Source: Actinacidiphila sp. DG2A-62 (GTDB taxonomy: Bacteria > Actinomycetota > Actinomycetes > Streptomycetales > Streptomycetaceae). Taken from it: DNA of 64,000 nucleotides. The position numbers were made by a program, and so were the translations under genes. The stretch is taken from NCBI RefSeq assembly GCF_035825295.1, contig NZ_JAYMGI010000002.1:5509501-5573500 (forward strand). Reading direction: 5' to 3'. Below, piece after piece: positions 48,667 through 58,821 of the stretch (the first letter of the stretch is position 1; every line of letters starts with the position of its first letter). Under the pieces are notes generated by a model. That model had not been told where the DNA came from. It searched no databases and worked only from the letters and a program-made list of their open reading frames with translations.

Positions 48667-49640
48667 ACGAGTAAGTCCGAAGTCTGGGGGTTAGTGGTCG
48701 TAGGCGATCAGTGATCTGGTGATGGGGCTTCCGGTGTTGCGGTTGTGCCAGATGGCGGTGGTCAGGGCGAGGATGCGTTGGCCGATGCGGGCCAGGACTC
48801 CTTCTGGTGTTCTGGCGCCGTGGCGTTCGAGGTCGAGTTGGCCTTTGAGGGTGTCGTTGACGGACTCGATGAGCTGCCGGATCGGCTTGAGCAGGTGCTC
48901 GTCGGGGCGGGGTTTGCGGTTGCGGTAGCTGGGTCTGATCAGGGTCAGGCCCAGCTGCGCCAGGTGGGCGTCGAGCTGGTGGGAGACGTAGCCCTTGTCG
49001 CCGATGATGGTCTGCCCGGGGTGGGTGGCCGGCAGGTCGGGGTCGCGGGTGAGCATGTCGGCCAGGACTTCGCGTTCGTCGACCTTGGGGTTGGCCAGAG
49101 CCCAGGCGATGGGCAGTCCGCCGGGGGTGCACATCAGGTGCAGACGCAGGCCCCAGAAGAACCGTGAGTGCGAGGGGCAGTAGCCGTAGCCGGCCCATCC
49201 GGCCAGGTCGGAGCGTTTGGCCGTCGGGCGGGAGCGGGCGCATTCCACCGGTGTGGAGTCCACGACCCACACGTCGTCGTGCCACAGGTCGCTGTCGCGG
49301 GCCAGTGTGCGGATGAAGCGGCTGATCAGGGTGTTCGCGGCGCGTAGGCGTTTGTTGTAGCCGGACTGGCCGGGCAGGTAGGGGAACTCGGCCGACAGGT
49401 GGGTGCGGGTGTAGCGCAGCCATCTGGCCTCGGAGACGAAGCCGAGCAGTGCCTGCATGACCGCCAGCGTCAGCAGTTCGGCGTCCGACAGTCGGGGCGG
49501 GCGTCCTGAGCGCCGCAATCCTGCCAGACAGTCATCGATCTTCACGTAGAGTGCTGTCGCGAGGGCCTTGAGGTTTGTCGTCACACACAAACAACGAGGC
49601 CCTCGCGCCTTTGCACCCTGAAGACTTCGGACTTACTCAT
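48667..49640 (-). mobile_element. IS982-type insertion sequence
   Basis: 974 bp. Inverted ends: ACGAGTAAGTCCGAAGTC on the left and the complement of ATGAGTAAGTCCGAAGTC on the right (one mismatch in 18). CTAG flanks both sides (48663-48666 and 49641-49644) as a 4-bp target duplication. It contains one intact transposase gene. Confidence 0.88.
48691..49590 (-). CDS. IS982-family transposase
   Basis: 299 aa. DDE catalytic residues: Asp in VWVVDSTPVECARS, Asp in QTIIGDKGYVSHQL, Glu in PIRQLIESVNDTLKGQLDLE. PRLSDAELLTLAVMQALLGF and WLRYTRTHLSAEFPYLPGQS are typical of the family. Start GTG 49590 or GTG 49584. No frameshift is seen, so the element may be active. Confidence 0.93.
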   Translation of the reverse strand: MCVTTNLKALATALYVKIDDCLAGLRRSGRPPRLSDAELLTLAVMQALLGFVSEARWLRYTRTHLSAEFPYLPGQSGYNKRLRAANTLISRFIRTLARDSDLWHDDVWVVDSTPVECARSRPTAKRSDLAGWAGYGYCPSHSRFFWGLRLHLMCTPGGLPIAWALANPKVDEREVLADMLTRDPDLPATHPGQTIIGDKGYVSHQLDAHLAQLGLTLIRPSYRNRKPRPDEHLLKPIRQLIESVNDTLKGQLDLERHGARTPEGVLARIGQRILALTTAIWHNRNTGSPITRSLIAYDH

Positions 49641-49788
49641 CTAGCGGCTGCGCCGCGGGTTCCGCGCCGGGGCCCCGCGCGGCGGCTGAAAACGCGCGGT
49701 ACCGACCCCGTCCGCGGCCCGCGGCGCGGGTGTGACACTTCCGGGCCGCCGTGCGCTTGGGTAAGTGGACCGACTGGTCATCGGTTCA

Positions 49789-49821
49789 GTGGACCCCGGT
49801 TCTCCCCGTATCGGGGTCCAC
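49789..49821. terminator. Hairpin between IS and L,D-transpeptidase gene
   Basis: Perfect 10-bp stem GTGGACCCCG/CGGGGTCCAC with a 13-base loop. Confidence 0.5.
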
Positions 49822-49830
49822 GTCTCACAG

Positions 49831-49868
49831 AGCGCGGCCGGGCGCATTTCCCCCTGTCCGGCCGCGCT
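49831..49868 (-). terminator. Terminator of L,D-transpeptidase gene
   Basis: Perfect 11-bp stem AGCGCGGCCGG/CCGGCCGCGCT with a 16-base loop, about 20 bp past the stop codon on the minus strand. Confidence 0.65.
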
Positions 49869-49890
49869 CGTGAGCGTCCGCCGCCGGCCG

Positions 49891-50847
49891 CTACCAGTAG
49901 ACGACGACCTTGTCGCCGTCCTTGACCTGGTCGAAGAGCGCGGCGATCGCCGCCTTGTCGCGGACGTTGACGCAGCCGTGCGACGCGCCGGCGTAGCCGC
50001 GGGCGGCGAAGTCCGCGGAGTAGTGCACCGCTTCACCGCCGCTGAAGAACATCGCGTACGGCATCGGCGTGTGGTAGATCGTCGACACGTGGTTGCGGCT
50101 CTTGAACGTGACGTGGAAGAGCCCCTCGCGGGTCGGCGTGTACTGCGAGCCGAACCGCACGTCCATCGTGCTGAGCACCTTCCCGTCGACCACCCAGGAC
50201 AGCGTCCGCGTCGTCTTGCTGATGCACATGGCGTGCCCGGTCATGCAGCGCGGGTCCAGCTTGGCCGCGGGCCGCGGCGCGACCGGCGGGTACATCTCCT
50301 TGTGGGTCGGCGGCCGGGTCAGCGCCCGCACCCGTGCCCAGGTCGTGGCGTCGACGCGGCCGGTGGACGGCAGCGCGTGCCGCTCCTGGAAGTCGCTGAC
50401 GGCGTGCTGGGTGACGCTGCCGTAGTAGCCGGTCGGCGTGCGGCTGAACAGGTGCAGCTGGCCGAGCCTGGCCTGCAGTTCCCGCACCTGGGCGCTGTTG
50501 GAGCCGACCGCCATGACCGCGGGGACGACCGGCGGCGTGGTCGGCGCCTTCGCGGGAGTCTTGGCGGGAGTCTTGGCGGGGGCCTTCGTCGTGGCCGTGG
50601 CCGTGGGCGTGGCCCGGGGCGTGGTGGGGGCGGCGGTCGGCGTGGCCGGCGCCGAGGTGGTGGGCGGAGCGCCCGCGGTGGTGGCCGCCGGGTCCGCCGC
50701 GGCGCTCCGCGCCGGTGTCGGGGCCCTGTCGTCGGCGGCCCCGGTGTCCTGCGGGCCGCACGCGGTCAGTACGACGGCGGCCAGTGCCGCCGTGGCGGCC
50801 GCCGCGGCGGCCGTCGCTTTCCGTGATGTCCTGCGCACAGCAGTCAC
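49891..50847 (-). CDS. Lipoprotein L,D-transpeptidase with peptidoglycan-binding domain
   Basis: 318 aa. The lipobox is LAAVVLTACGP (lipidation Cys near 30). An Ala/Pro/Thr/Lys linker (about 35-105) reaches a PG_binding_1 domain (SNSAQVRELQARLGQLHLFS, GSVTQHAVSDFQERHALPST) and a YkuD catalytic domain with the Cys in YAGASHGCVNVRDKAA. It forms 3-3 cross-links or attaches proteins in peptidoglycan outside the membrane. GTG 50838 (MRRTSRK) is 8 bases after GGAAGG and may be the true start rather than 50847. Confidence 0.9.
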   Translation of the reverse strand: MTAVRRTSRKATAAAAAATAALAAVVLTACGPQDTGAADDRAPTPARSAAADPAATTAGAPPTTSAPATPTAAPTTPRATPTATATTKAPAKTPAKTPAKAPTTPPVVPAVMAVGSNSAQVRELQARLGQLHLFSRTPTGYYGSVTQHAVSDFQERHALPSTGRVDATTWARVRALTRPPTHKEMYPPVAPRPAAKLDPRCMTGHAMCISKTTRTLSWVVDGKVLSTMDVRFGSQYTPTREGLFHVTFKSRNHVSTIYHTPMPYAMFFSGGEAVHYSADFAARGYAGASHGCVNVRDKAAIAALFDQVKDGDKVVVYW

Positions 50848-51051
50848 CTTCCCCCTCGGCAGTGCTCCGTCACCCTCTAGACATCGAATGGCGGCTGGGC
50901 GGTTGCGGCCGATCCGGGGAAGACTGTGAGGAACGTCCCAGCCCGTTCCCCCTGCACGGGTCGCACGGCCGCCGCTACAGTCCGTGTCGACCCCCTTGAA
51001 CTACCTGCCGGTAACCCCTACCGGCGACGACCTGCACAGCGGAGGCGTGAC

Positions 51052-52632
<1,581 letters not shown>

Positions 52633-52667
52633 CCGGCTGGGGCCGGACGCCGCGCCCCCCCGGAAGG

Positions 52668-53357
52668 TCAGCGCCGAGCGTAGCCGCGGACCGCGGGGCC
52701 GAGGAGGGACTCCACGGTGTCCAGGAGGGCGAGCGCGGCCTCCGCGACCGCGCCGGGCGCCTCGCCGGCGCGGGTGCGGTCGCCGATCTCGCGGAAGAGC
52801 TGCTCCTGCACCCAGCCGAGCTGCGCCGCGACCAGCCGCGGCAGCGGGTCCCCGGCCTCCGCGCCGGTCTCCGCGGCGAGCACCGCGGCCAGCCGGTCCA
52901 CCATCTCGCGGCCTATCGAGTCCAGCCGCACCGCGAGCGTCGGCTCGGCCCGCACCATCTCCAGGAACCGGCCGAAGCCCTGGGTGAGGCCCACCATCCG
53001 GTCGCCGTTGCGCAGTTCGCCGCGCAGCGCGCCCAGCACCGCGTCGGCGGCCGACTCCCCGGGGAGGCGGTCGCCGACCATCTGGACCATGCGCTGCGCC
53101 GACGCCTCCTCCGGGTAGAAGACCAGGTCCTCCTTGGAGGGGAAGTAGGTGTAGACGGTGTTCACCGACACCTCGGCGGTGCGCGCCACCTCCGCGATCG
53201 TCACCTGCGCGAAGCCGCGTTCGAGGAAGAGCCCGGTGGCGACCTCGGCGATGTGCCGCCGGGTCTGCCGTCTCTTCTCGTCGCGCAGCCCGACCGCGAG
53301 GATCTCCTCCGCGCGCGTCGGCCGGTCGCGCACACTTCCGCGGGTGACGTCGCTCAC
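52668..53357 (-). CDS. TetR-family regulator
   Basis: 229 aa from GTG 53357. Helix-turn-helix: RRQTRRHIAEVATGLFLERG, FAQVTIAEVARTAEVSVNTV, YTYFPSKEDLVFYPEEASAQ. A helical C-terminal domain with GLTQGFGRFLEMVRAEPTLA follows. It is convergent with the mutase and 20 bp upstream of the acyltransferase stop. Target unknown. Confidence 0.85.
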   Translation of the reverse strand: MSDVTRGSVRDRPTRAEEILAVGLRDEKRRQTRRHIAEVATGLFLERGFAQVTIAEVARTAEVSVNTVYTYFPSKEDLVFYPEEASAQRMVQMVGDRLPGESAADAVLGALRGELRNGDRMVGLTQGFGRFLEMVRAEPTLAVRLDSIGREMVDRLAAVLAAETGAEAGDPLPRLVAAQLGWVQEQLFREIGDRTRAGEAPGAVAEAALALLDTVESLLGPAVRGYARR

Positions 53358-53377
53358 GGTTCCATCGTAGGGCAGTG

Positions 53378-54622
53378 CTATCCGCCGACCGGTCGGCTCA
53401 GCACCCGCTTGAGGAGGGGGGCGAGCGGGCGTTCGACCAGGCGGTGCATCAGCCAGGCGAGCACCAGCATGGCCACGACGGTGCCGGCGAAGATCACCCC
53501 GGCCGACAGGTCCGTGTGCTCGCGGGCCTTGCCGATGACCACCCAGCCCAGGTGCTCGTGCACCAGGTAGAAGGGGTACGTCAGGGCGCCCGCGGTGGTC
53601 AGCCAGCGCCACTCGACGCGGGCGATCCACGGCACCAGCGTCACCGCGGCGACCGCGGCGAAGCCCAGCGCGACGATCGCGATCACCGCGAACTGGGTGC
53701 GGTGGTGGAAGACGTCCATGTGCTTGGGCGCCACCAGGTCCTGCACGGCATAGCGCTGGCCGAGCAGGAAGCCGACCGCCACCACGCCCCACGCGAAGGC
53801 GTCGTGGCCGAAGCGGTACACCAGGTACAGGCCCATGCCGCCGACGAAGAACGGCGCGTACGTCGGCATCAGCGCGGTCTTCAGGAACTCTTGCCCGGAG
53901 GTGTCGGCGTACAGCGCGCCGACCGTCCACACCGCGCAGAACACCAGCACCCGCTTGCGGGTGGCTCCTGGGGGCACCTCCCGCCCGAAGGGTGGGGACA
54001 CACCACGAAGAGCGTGAACAGCAGGTAGAACCGCATCTCCGCCCACAGCGTCCAGCACACCCCGAGCACCCGCTCGGCGCCGGCCGGCATCTGCAGCATC
54101 GTGAAGTTCGTCAGCAGGTCCGCGTCCGAGGGCCGCTGGTAGCCGACCGCGACGAACGCGACCGTGACGATGATCAGCGCGGCCCAGTACGCCGGGTAGA
54201 GCCGGACGATCCGGGATATCGCGAAGTCCTTCACGCTGCGGCCCCAGCCGCTCATGCAGATCACGAAGCCGCTGATGATGAAGAAGATCTGCACGCCCAG
54301 CGGACCGTAGGAGAACGCGCCCGCGACGTGCGGGAAGAGGTGGTTGGGGGAGCTGCCCCAGGCGTGCTGGATGTCGCCGCCGCGGCCGCCGTAGTGGTAG
54401 GCGCACACCATCAGCGCGGCCACCAGCCGCAGGCCGTCCAGCGCGCGCAGCCGCCCGCGGGCCCGGCCTGGCCTTCGGCGGTTGGGGCCCGGCCGCCGCT
54501 TGTGCGTCCGGCCGCGCTTGCGGCGCGGCGTGCGGCTGCGCGTCCGGCTGCGGCGACGCGGCGGACGCCGTGCCGCCACCGCCCGCGGACTCGTCGGCGG
54601 GCGCGGGGATCTGCAGGCTCAT
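53378..54622 (-). pseudogene. Acyltransferase-3 membrane protein, disrupted by a small repeat and a frameshift
   Basis: The start MSLQIPAPADESAGGGGTAS (ATG 54622, ATGA overlap with the upstream gene) is in one frame. The acyltransferase-3 body RLRALDGLRLVAALMVCAYH, LGVQIFFIISGFVICMSGWG and CWTLWAEMRFYLLFTLFVV is in a second. The remainder TRKRVLVFCAVWTVGALYAD, LTTAGALTYPFYLVHEHLGW and LMHRLVERPLAPLLKRVL returns to the first. The first change, near 54470, looks like a one-base indel. The second coincides with an about 31-bp palindromic repeat (53970-54000). The intact family O-acylates cell-surface sugars. As written the gene is broken. Confidence 0.7.
53970..54000. repeat. Short palindromic repeat inserted in the acyltransferase gene
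   Basis: GGGGGCACCTCCC-GCCCGAAGGG-TGGGGACA. It belongs to the same family as 58651-58681 and 62445-62476. It falls exactly where the reading frame changes. Confidence 0.65.
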
Positions 54623-56007
54623 CCCAGGGTGGCTTTCTTCAGGGCGCGGGCGCGGCGGGCCACCCGGCGGACGGTTCGGTTGCGCGGGACGAACGCCAGC
54701 CGTCCGGGCACCGCGCCGGGCAGGCCCAGCGAGGTCAGGCGGCGGCGCTTGAAGTACACCCAGGTGCGGTCGGTCAGCCGGTGCGCCAGCCAGTCGGACG
54801 CCTCGTCCCGCAGGTGCGGGTACGCCTGCGCCTGCATGCAGAAGCCGACCGTGTGCAGCAGCGGGGTCAACTCGCCGGCCACGTACTCCGGGCTCGGCGG
54901 CCGCCAGGCGCGCACCGCCTTGGCGTCGGACAGCTCCGGCAGCGCGTCGTGCACGATGGTGACCGGCACGCGGTTGCTGTTCTGGTACGGCGTCAGGCGG
55001 TCCAGCAGGAGTCCGGTGCCGGTGCGCGCGACCGGGATGCCGTAGAGCGCGGACGCGGTGATCAGGGCGGTGGAGAAGCAGCCGACGACCAGCGCCGGTT
55101 CGGCCTTCTGGTACACCACCTCGGCCAGCACCGGGGTGTCGAGCACGGTCAGCGTCGCGCCCAGCCGCTTCGCCTCGGCGGCCAGCGGCTCGGTCCAGTG
55201 CGCCGGCGCCGTCGGGTGCGGCTTGAAGACGATCTCCTTGTGGCCCAGAGCCGCGGCGCCGCGCACCATCGACAGGTGCAGCTCCTCCTCCTCGGCCGCG
55301 CTGATCAGGCCGAGCGCCGACAGGTACTGACCGAGCAGCAGCGCGCCGCCGGTCGGCACGCCGGACAGGGTCTCGCGCGCGGCCGTCTCGGAGGCGTCCG
55401 CGACCTCCGCGAGGACCTTGGTGAACACCTCGGTCGGCACCACCTCGGACGGCACGCCGTGCTCGCTCAGCAGCAGCGGGCGCAGCCCCGGCACCAGGTC
55501 CAGGTGGAGCAGCCGGTCGATCCGGGTGTCGACGAGCGCGCCGATCTTGTTGCGGGTCGGGCCGTACGACATCAGGCCGTCGGCGTAGACGGTGATCGGC
55601 GCGCCGGTGAAGCACGCCGCGACCGCGAGCGCCGGCTCGACCTGGATGGACTCCACGACCAGTTCGATCCGGTCCTCGCCCAGGTCCCACAGCATCCGCA
55701 GATGCCGCTCCCAGATCGGCACGTCGTCCGCGCGCGGCGACCAGCCGCCCGGGTGCAGCGGGTGGATCGCCTCGTTCCACGACAGCACGTCGTCGAACCG
55801 CGGGCGCAGCGCGGCGAAGCCGGGCGCCTCGTCCAGCGGCGGGGTGATCTCCGGGATCGCCGCGTTGTTGCTGACCAGCAGCAGCCGCCGGTCGGCCGCG
55901 TCGAAGCAGCCCGCGTCCAGCGCGGCGACGAGCGTGGCCGCGCCGTAGAGGGTGGAGGCGAGGAAGATCTGCGTGCGGCCGCCGGGGCCGCCGGCGCCGG
56001 GCGCCAT
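54619..56007 (-). CDS. Polysialyltransferase-like glycosyltransferase
   Basis: 462 aa from ATG 56007. GRTQIFLASTLYGAATLVAA at the start, LLLVSNNAAIPEITPPLDEA, ITVYADGLMSYGPTRNKIGA, and the donor-binding GHKEIVFKPHPTAP plus EPALVVGCFSTALITASALY. This is the HP...S/T pattern of alpha-2,8-polysialyltransferase (POLYST, GT52-like) families. It probably uses a CMP-nonulosonate made by the genes at 58.8-61 kb. It is coupled on both sides: TGATG with the GT2 gene and ATGA with the acyltransferase. Confidence 0.8.
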   Translation of the reverse strand: MAPGAGGPGGRTQIFLASTLYGAATLVAALDAGCFDAADRRLLLVSNNAAIPEITPPLDEAPGFAALRPRFDDVLSWNEAIHPLHPGGWSPRADDVPIWERHLRMLWDLGEDRIELVVESIQVEPALAVAACFTGAPITVYADGLMSYGPTRNKIGALVDTRIDRLLHLDLVPGLRPLLLSEHGVPSEVVPTEVFTKVLAEVADASETAARETLSGVPTGGALLLGQYLSALGLISAAEEEELHLSMVRGAAALGHKEIVFKPHPTAPAHWTEPLAAEAKRLGATLTVLDTPVLAEVVYQKAEPALVVGCFSTALITASALYGIPVARTGTGLLLDRLTPYQNSNRVPVTIVHDALPELSDAKAVRAWRPPSPEYVAGELTPLLHTVGFCMQAQAYPHLRDEASDWLAHRLTDRTWVYFKRRRLTSLGLPGAVPGRLAFVPRNRTVRRVARRARALKKATLG

Positions 56008-56987
56008 CACGCGGCCGCCGTTCCGTCGGCGGGCAGCCGCCAGCGCAGCCGGCGGATCTTGGAGCTGCGCTCCAGGTCCATCGAGTCCAGCGCGTCGGTC
56101 AGCACGTCCTGCGGCAGCCGGCGCAGCGCCGCCGCGCTCATCGCCTTGAGCTTGCGCGCCACCTGCGGCTCGAACCGGTCGATGTTGCCCAGGTGGTGGG
56201 CGATGATCGCGCAGTAGGTGCGGACCGCCTTGGGCAGGAAGCGGTCGGCTTCCGGGTCCTGGCTGACCTCCGCGATCACCTGGTCGAAGCTGCGGATGAA
56301 GTCCAGTTGGCGCACGTCGCCGATCTGGGTCAGCGACGTGGTCACGCCGCGCCGGTAGAAGATGCCGAACAGTTCGGCCACCCCGAAGCTCTCCGCCTTG
56401 CGGTGCAGCCGCCAGATCCACGGCCGGTCCTCGGCGGTGCGCAACCCGTCGGGGAAGTGCAGCAGCCCGGCGTCGACCAGCCGGCGGTGGTAGATCCCGG
56501 CCCACGCGTACGGGTAGTCGACCGAGGTCGAGCGGTCGGCGGGCAGGATCGCGTCGCGCGCCTTCAGCGGGACGCCCCGGCGGCCGTGCGGCACCCGGAT
56601 CACGTTGCGGGCGCGGCCGGTGCACTGGACGTGGTCCACCCGGACGAAGTCGGTGCCCAAGTCCTCGATGGCGGCGACGAGTCGGGGCAGGTAGCCCGGC
56701 CCGTACCAGTCGTCGCCGTCCAGGAAGGTCAGGTACTCGCCGCGCGCGGCGTCGATGCCGGTGTTGCGCGCGGTGGCCAGGCCCCCGTTGCGCTCGTGCC
56801 GTACCAGGCGGGCGCCCGGCAGCGAATCCAGCGACCTTTCCAGCAGTTCCGGCGTGCGGTCGGTGGACTTGTCGTCCACCAGCACGAATTCGAAGTCGGA
56901 CCGGGCGTTGGCCCGCAGGCTGTGCAGCGTGTCAGGAGCGTATTGCTGCACATTGAAAAACGGCACGATGACGGAGAGCTTTACCAC
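56007..56987 (-). CDS. GT2-family glycosyltransferase
   Basis: 326 aa. GT-A fold: LSVIVPFFNVQQYAPDTLHS, FEFVLVDDKSTDRTPELLER, NGGLATARNTGIDAARGEYL and DxD-type TFLDGDDWYGPGYLP (about 88-102). A catalytic-region RTAEDRPWIWRLHR follows. The C-terminal helical part is similar to teichoic-acid-type transferases. First gene of the leftward operon; the divergent promoter region is 56988-57197. Confidence 0.88.
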   Translation of the reverse strand: MVKLSVIVPFFNVQQYAPDTLHSLRANARSDFEFVLVDDKSTDRTPELLERSLDSLPGARLVRHERNGGLATARNTGIDAARGEYLTFLDGDDWYGPGYLPRLVAAIEDLGTDFVRVDHVQCTGRARNVIRVPHGRRGVPLKARDAILPADRSTSVDYPYAWAGIYHRRLVDAGLLHFPDGLRTAEDRPWIWRLHRKAESFGVAELFGIFYRRGVTTSLTQIGDVRQLDFIRSFDQVIAEVSQDPEADRFLPKAVRTYCAIIAHHLGNIDRFEPQVARKLKAMSAAALRRLPQDVLTDALDSMDLERSSKIRRLRWRLPADGTAAA

Positions 56988-57197
56988 CCGCCGTACATTA
57001 CGGCGGGGTACCGCCCGGTGCTTTGCCGCCGGAGAACATCTGGTGAAACGAAAGATGACGAGACGGTGACATGCGGTGTCACCGGGAGTTCGGCATACCG
57101 CGCTGACCTGCGTACGTGCGAAGTGGCGGCATTTTGTTTACCTCCCGTTGGCCTCGGATTTGTCCGCCGAACCCTCCGGCTTCCTACTGTCTGCGTC

Positions 57198-58514
57198 GTG
57201 CCAGAACGCAAGTCCGGCCCGCTGCGGGTCACGGTGATCGCCGATTCGGACACCCGGTGGAAGTGGGGCGCGCTGACCGCGCGACGACTCGACCCCGAGG
57301 CCCGACTCGACGCCAGGCTGCTGCGCGGCCGGGCCACGCCCACCGCCCGGCAACTCGCCGAACTCGGCATATCCGCCGACTCGATGACCGAGCAGACCGC
57401 GGCGGAGATCCTCGCCGCCACCGACGCCGACACCTGCGACGTCGTCGTGCTGTCCTGCGTCGGCGGCACCGTGCAGGCGTTCATCCACGGCTTCAACCGC
57501 GCCTGGCAGGGCCGCCGTTCACGCCCGGTGGTGGTCACCGGCTACGTCGGCGTGGTCTACGAGAAGCTCGCCGACGGCCTGCTGCTGCGGGCCGGCGCCG
57601 ACGTCGTCCTGGCCAACAGCGCCGACGACGCACGGCGGTTCACCGAGGTCTACCGCGGGGTCGGGCACCCGACCGACGCGATCGTGGAGACCGCGCTGCC
57701 CTTCCTCGGCGGCGAGCGCTACCGGCCGCCGGGCGACGAACAGGGCCGCGGCGCACGGCGGTTCACCGTCACCTTCGCCGTCCAGCCGTCCGCGCCCGAG
57801 GGCCGAGCCGACCGGATGCACCTGCTGCGCCGGACCGTCGAGCACGCCCGCCGGCACCCCGAGCGCGACGTGCTGGTGAAGTTGCGCAGCAAGCCCGGCG
57901 AGCACACCACGCACATCGAGGAGCACCCGTACCAGAAGCTGGTCGCCGCCCTCGACCCGCCGGACAACGTGCAGTTGGTCTACGGCGCGATGGGCGAGGT
58001 GCTCGACCGCACCGACCTGCTGGTCACCGTCAGCTCCACCGCGGCGCTGGAGTCCCTGCATCGGGGCATCCCCACCGCGGTCCTCACCGACCTCGGCATC
58101 CGCGAGTCGCTCGGCAACCACCACTTCCTCGGCTCCGGGTGCTACGCGTCCTGGGACGAACTCGACGACGGGGTGCTGCCGCGGGCCGATCCGGACTGGA
58201 CCGCCGCGCACGGCGTGGCCGGCGCGGACCCCTACGCGGCGCTGCGCGCTCGGGTCAAGGCGCTGCGGGCCGCGCCCGAACTCCCGCCGCTGTCCCCTTA
58301 CTACACGCTGCGCACCGCGCCGGGTTACCTGCCGGGGGTGCTCGCGCGGCACGGCCTGGACCCCAAGGGCGAGCCGGTGGCCGGGCTCGCGCCCGTCGAC
58401 GCGGGGCCGCTGCGGCGGGCGGCGCGGGATTTCCTCCGCAATTCGGCTCGCGCCGCGTATCGGCAAGGGGTGCAGCGGGTCGCTCCCTCCATCCGCCGCT
58501 GGGGCCAGCTGTGA
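57198..58514 (+). CDS. Putative glycosyltransferase (DUF6716-like)
   Basis: 438 aa from GTG 57198. RVTVIADSDTRWKWGALTAR and VVVLSCVGGTVQAFIHGFNR, then VVTGYVGVVYEKLADGLLLR, VTFAVQPSAPEGRADRMHLL, DVLVKLRSKPGEHTTHIEEH and LLVTVSSTAALESLHRGIPT give a GT-B-like pattern. The K-R/P-G and S-S-T-A-A donor site resembles the polysialyltransferase/CDP-glycerol transferase superfamily. It resembles streptomycete DUF6716 proteins. It is the first gene of the rightward half of the cluster. Confidence 0.75.
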   Translation: MPERKSGPLRVTVIADSDTRWKWGALTARRLDPEARLDARLLRGRATPTARQLAELGISADSMTEQTAAEILAATDADTCDVVVLSCVGGTVQAFIHGFNRAWQGRRSRPVVVTGYVGVVYEKLADGLLLRAGADVVLANSADDARRFTEVYRGVGHPTDAIVETALPFLGGERYRPPGDEQGRGARRFTVTFAVQPSAPEGRADRMHLLRRTVEHARRHPERDVLVKLRSKPGEHTTHIEEHPYQKLVAALDPPDNVQLVYGAMGEVLDRTDLLVTVSSTAALESLHRGIPTAVLTDLGIRESLGNHHFLGSGCYASWDELDDGVLPRADPDWTAAHGVAGADPYAALRARVKALRAAPELPPLSPYYTLRTAPGYLPGVLARHGLDPKGEPVAGLAPVDAGPLRRAARDFLRNSARAAYRQGVQRVAPSIRRWGQL

Positions 58515-58543
58515 GGTCCCGCTACACGCTCGGCGTTGAGTTC

Positions 58544-58698
58544 AGGGGCGCGGGGAACTGCGCGAGCAACCCACCACATGCCGGTGGTCCGGATCGAACC
58601 GAACAGCCCCTTCGGGCCGGTGACGACCTGCGGGCCGCAGACGGGCTGGTGGGGGTACCTCCCGGACGGAGTCTGGGGGAGCAGTTCCCCGCGCCCCT
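58544..58698. repeat. Dispersed palindromic repeat, copy C
   Basis: 155 bp, same arms as copies A and B (AGGGGCGCGGGGAACTGCGC ... GCAGTTCCCCGCGCCCCT) and core (GGTGACGACCTGCGGGCCGC). It has a short palindromic repeat nested near the right arm. It fills most of the 307-bp gap between the DUF6716 and NeuA-like genes, where no gene is seen. Confidence 0.8.
58651..58681. repeat. Short palindromic repeat nested in copy C
   Basis: GGGGGTACCTCCC-GGACGGAGTC-TGGGGGAG. It interrupts the right arm region of the larger element. Confidence 0.7.
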
Positions 58699-58821
58699 GA
58701 AGAACACGCCCGGCGCCGGGTCGGCCGGGAGACCCACGCCCCTGATCGCAGCGCCCGGCGCGGCGCTGGGCCGCGGGGGCGCACCCGTGAACGCAATCGC
58801 AACGATGACAGGAGCCACCGC

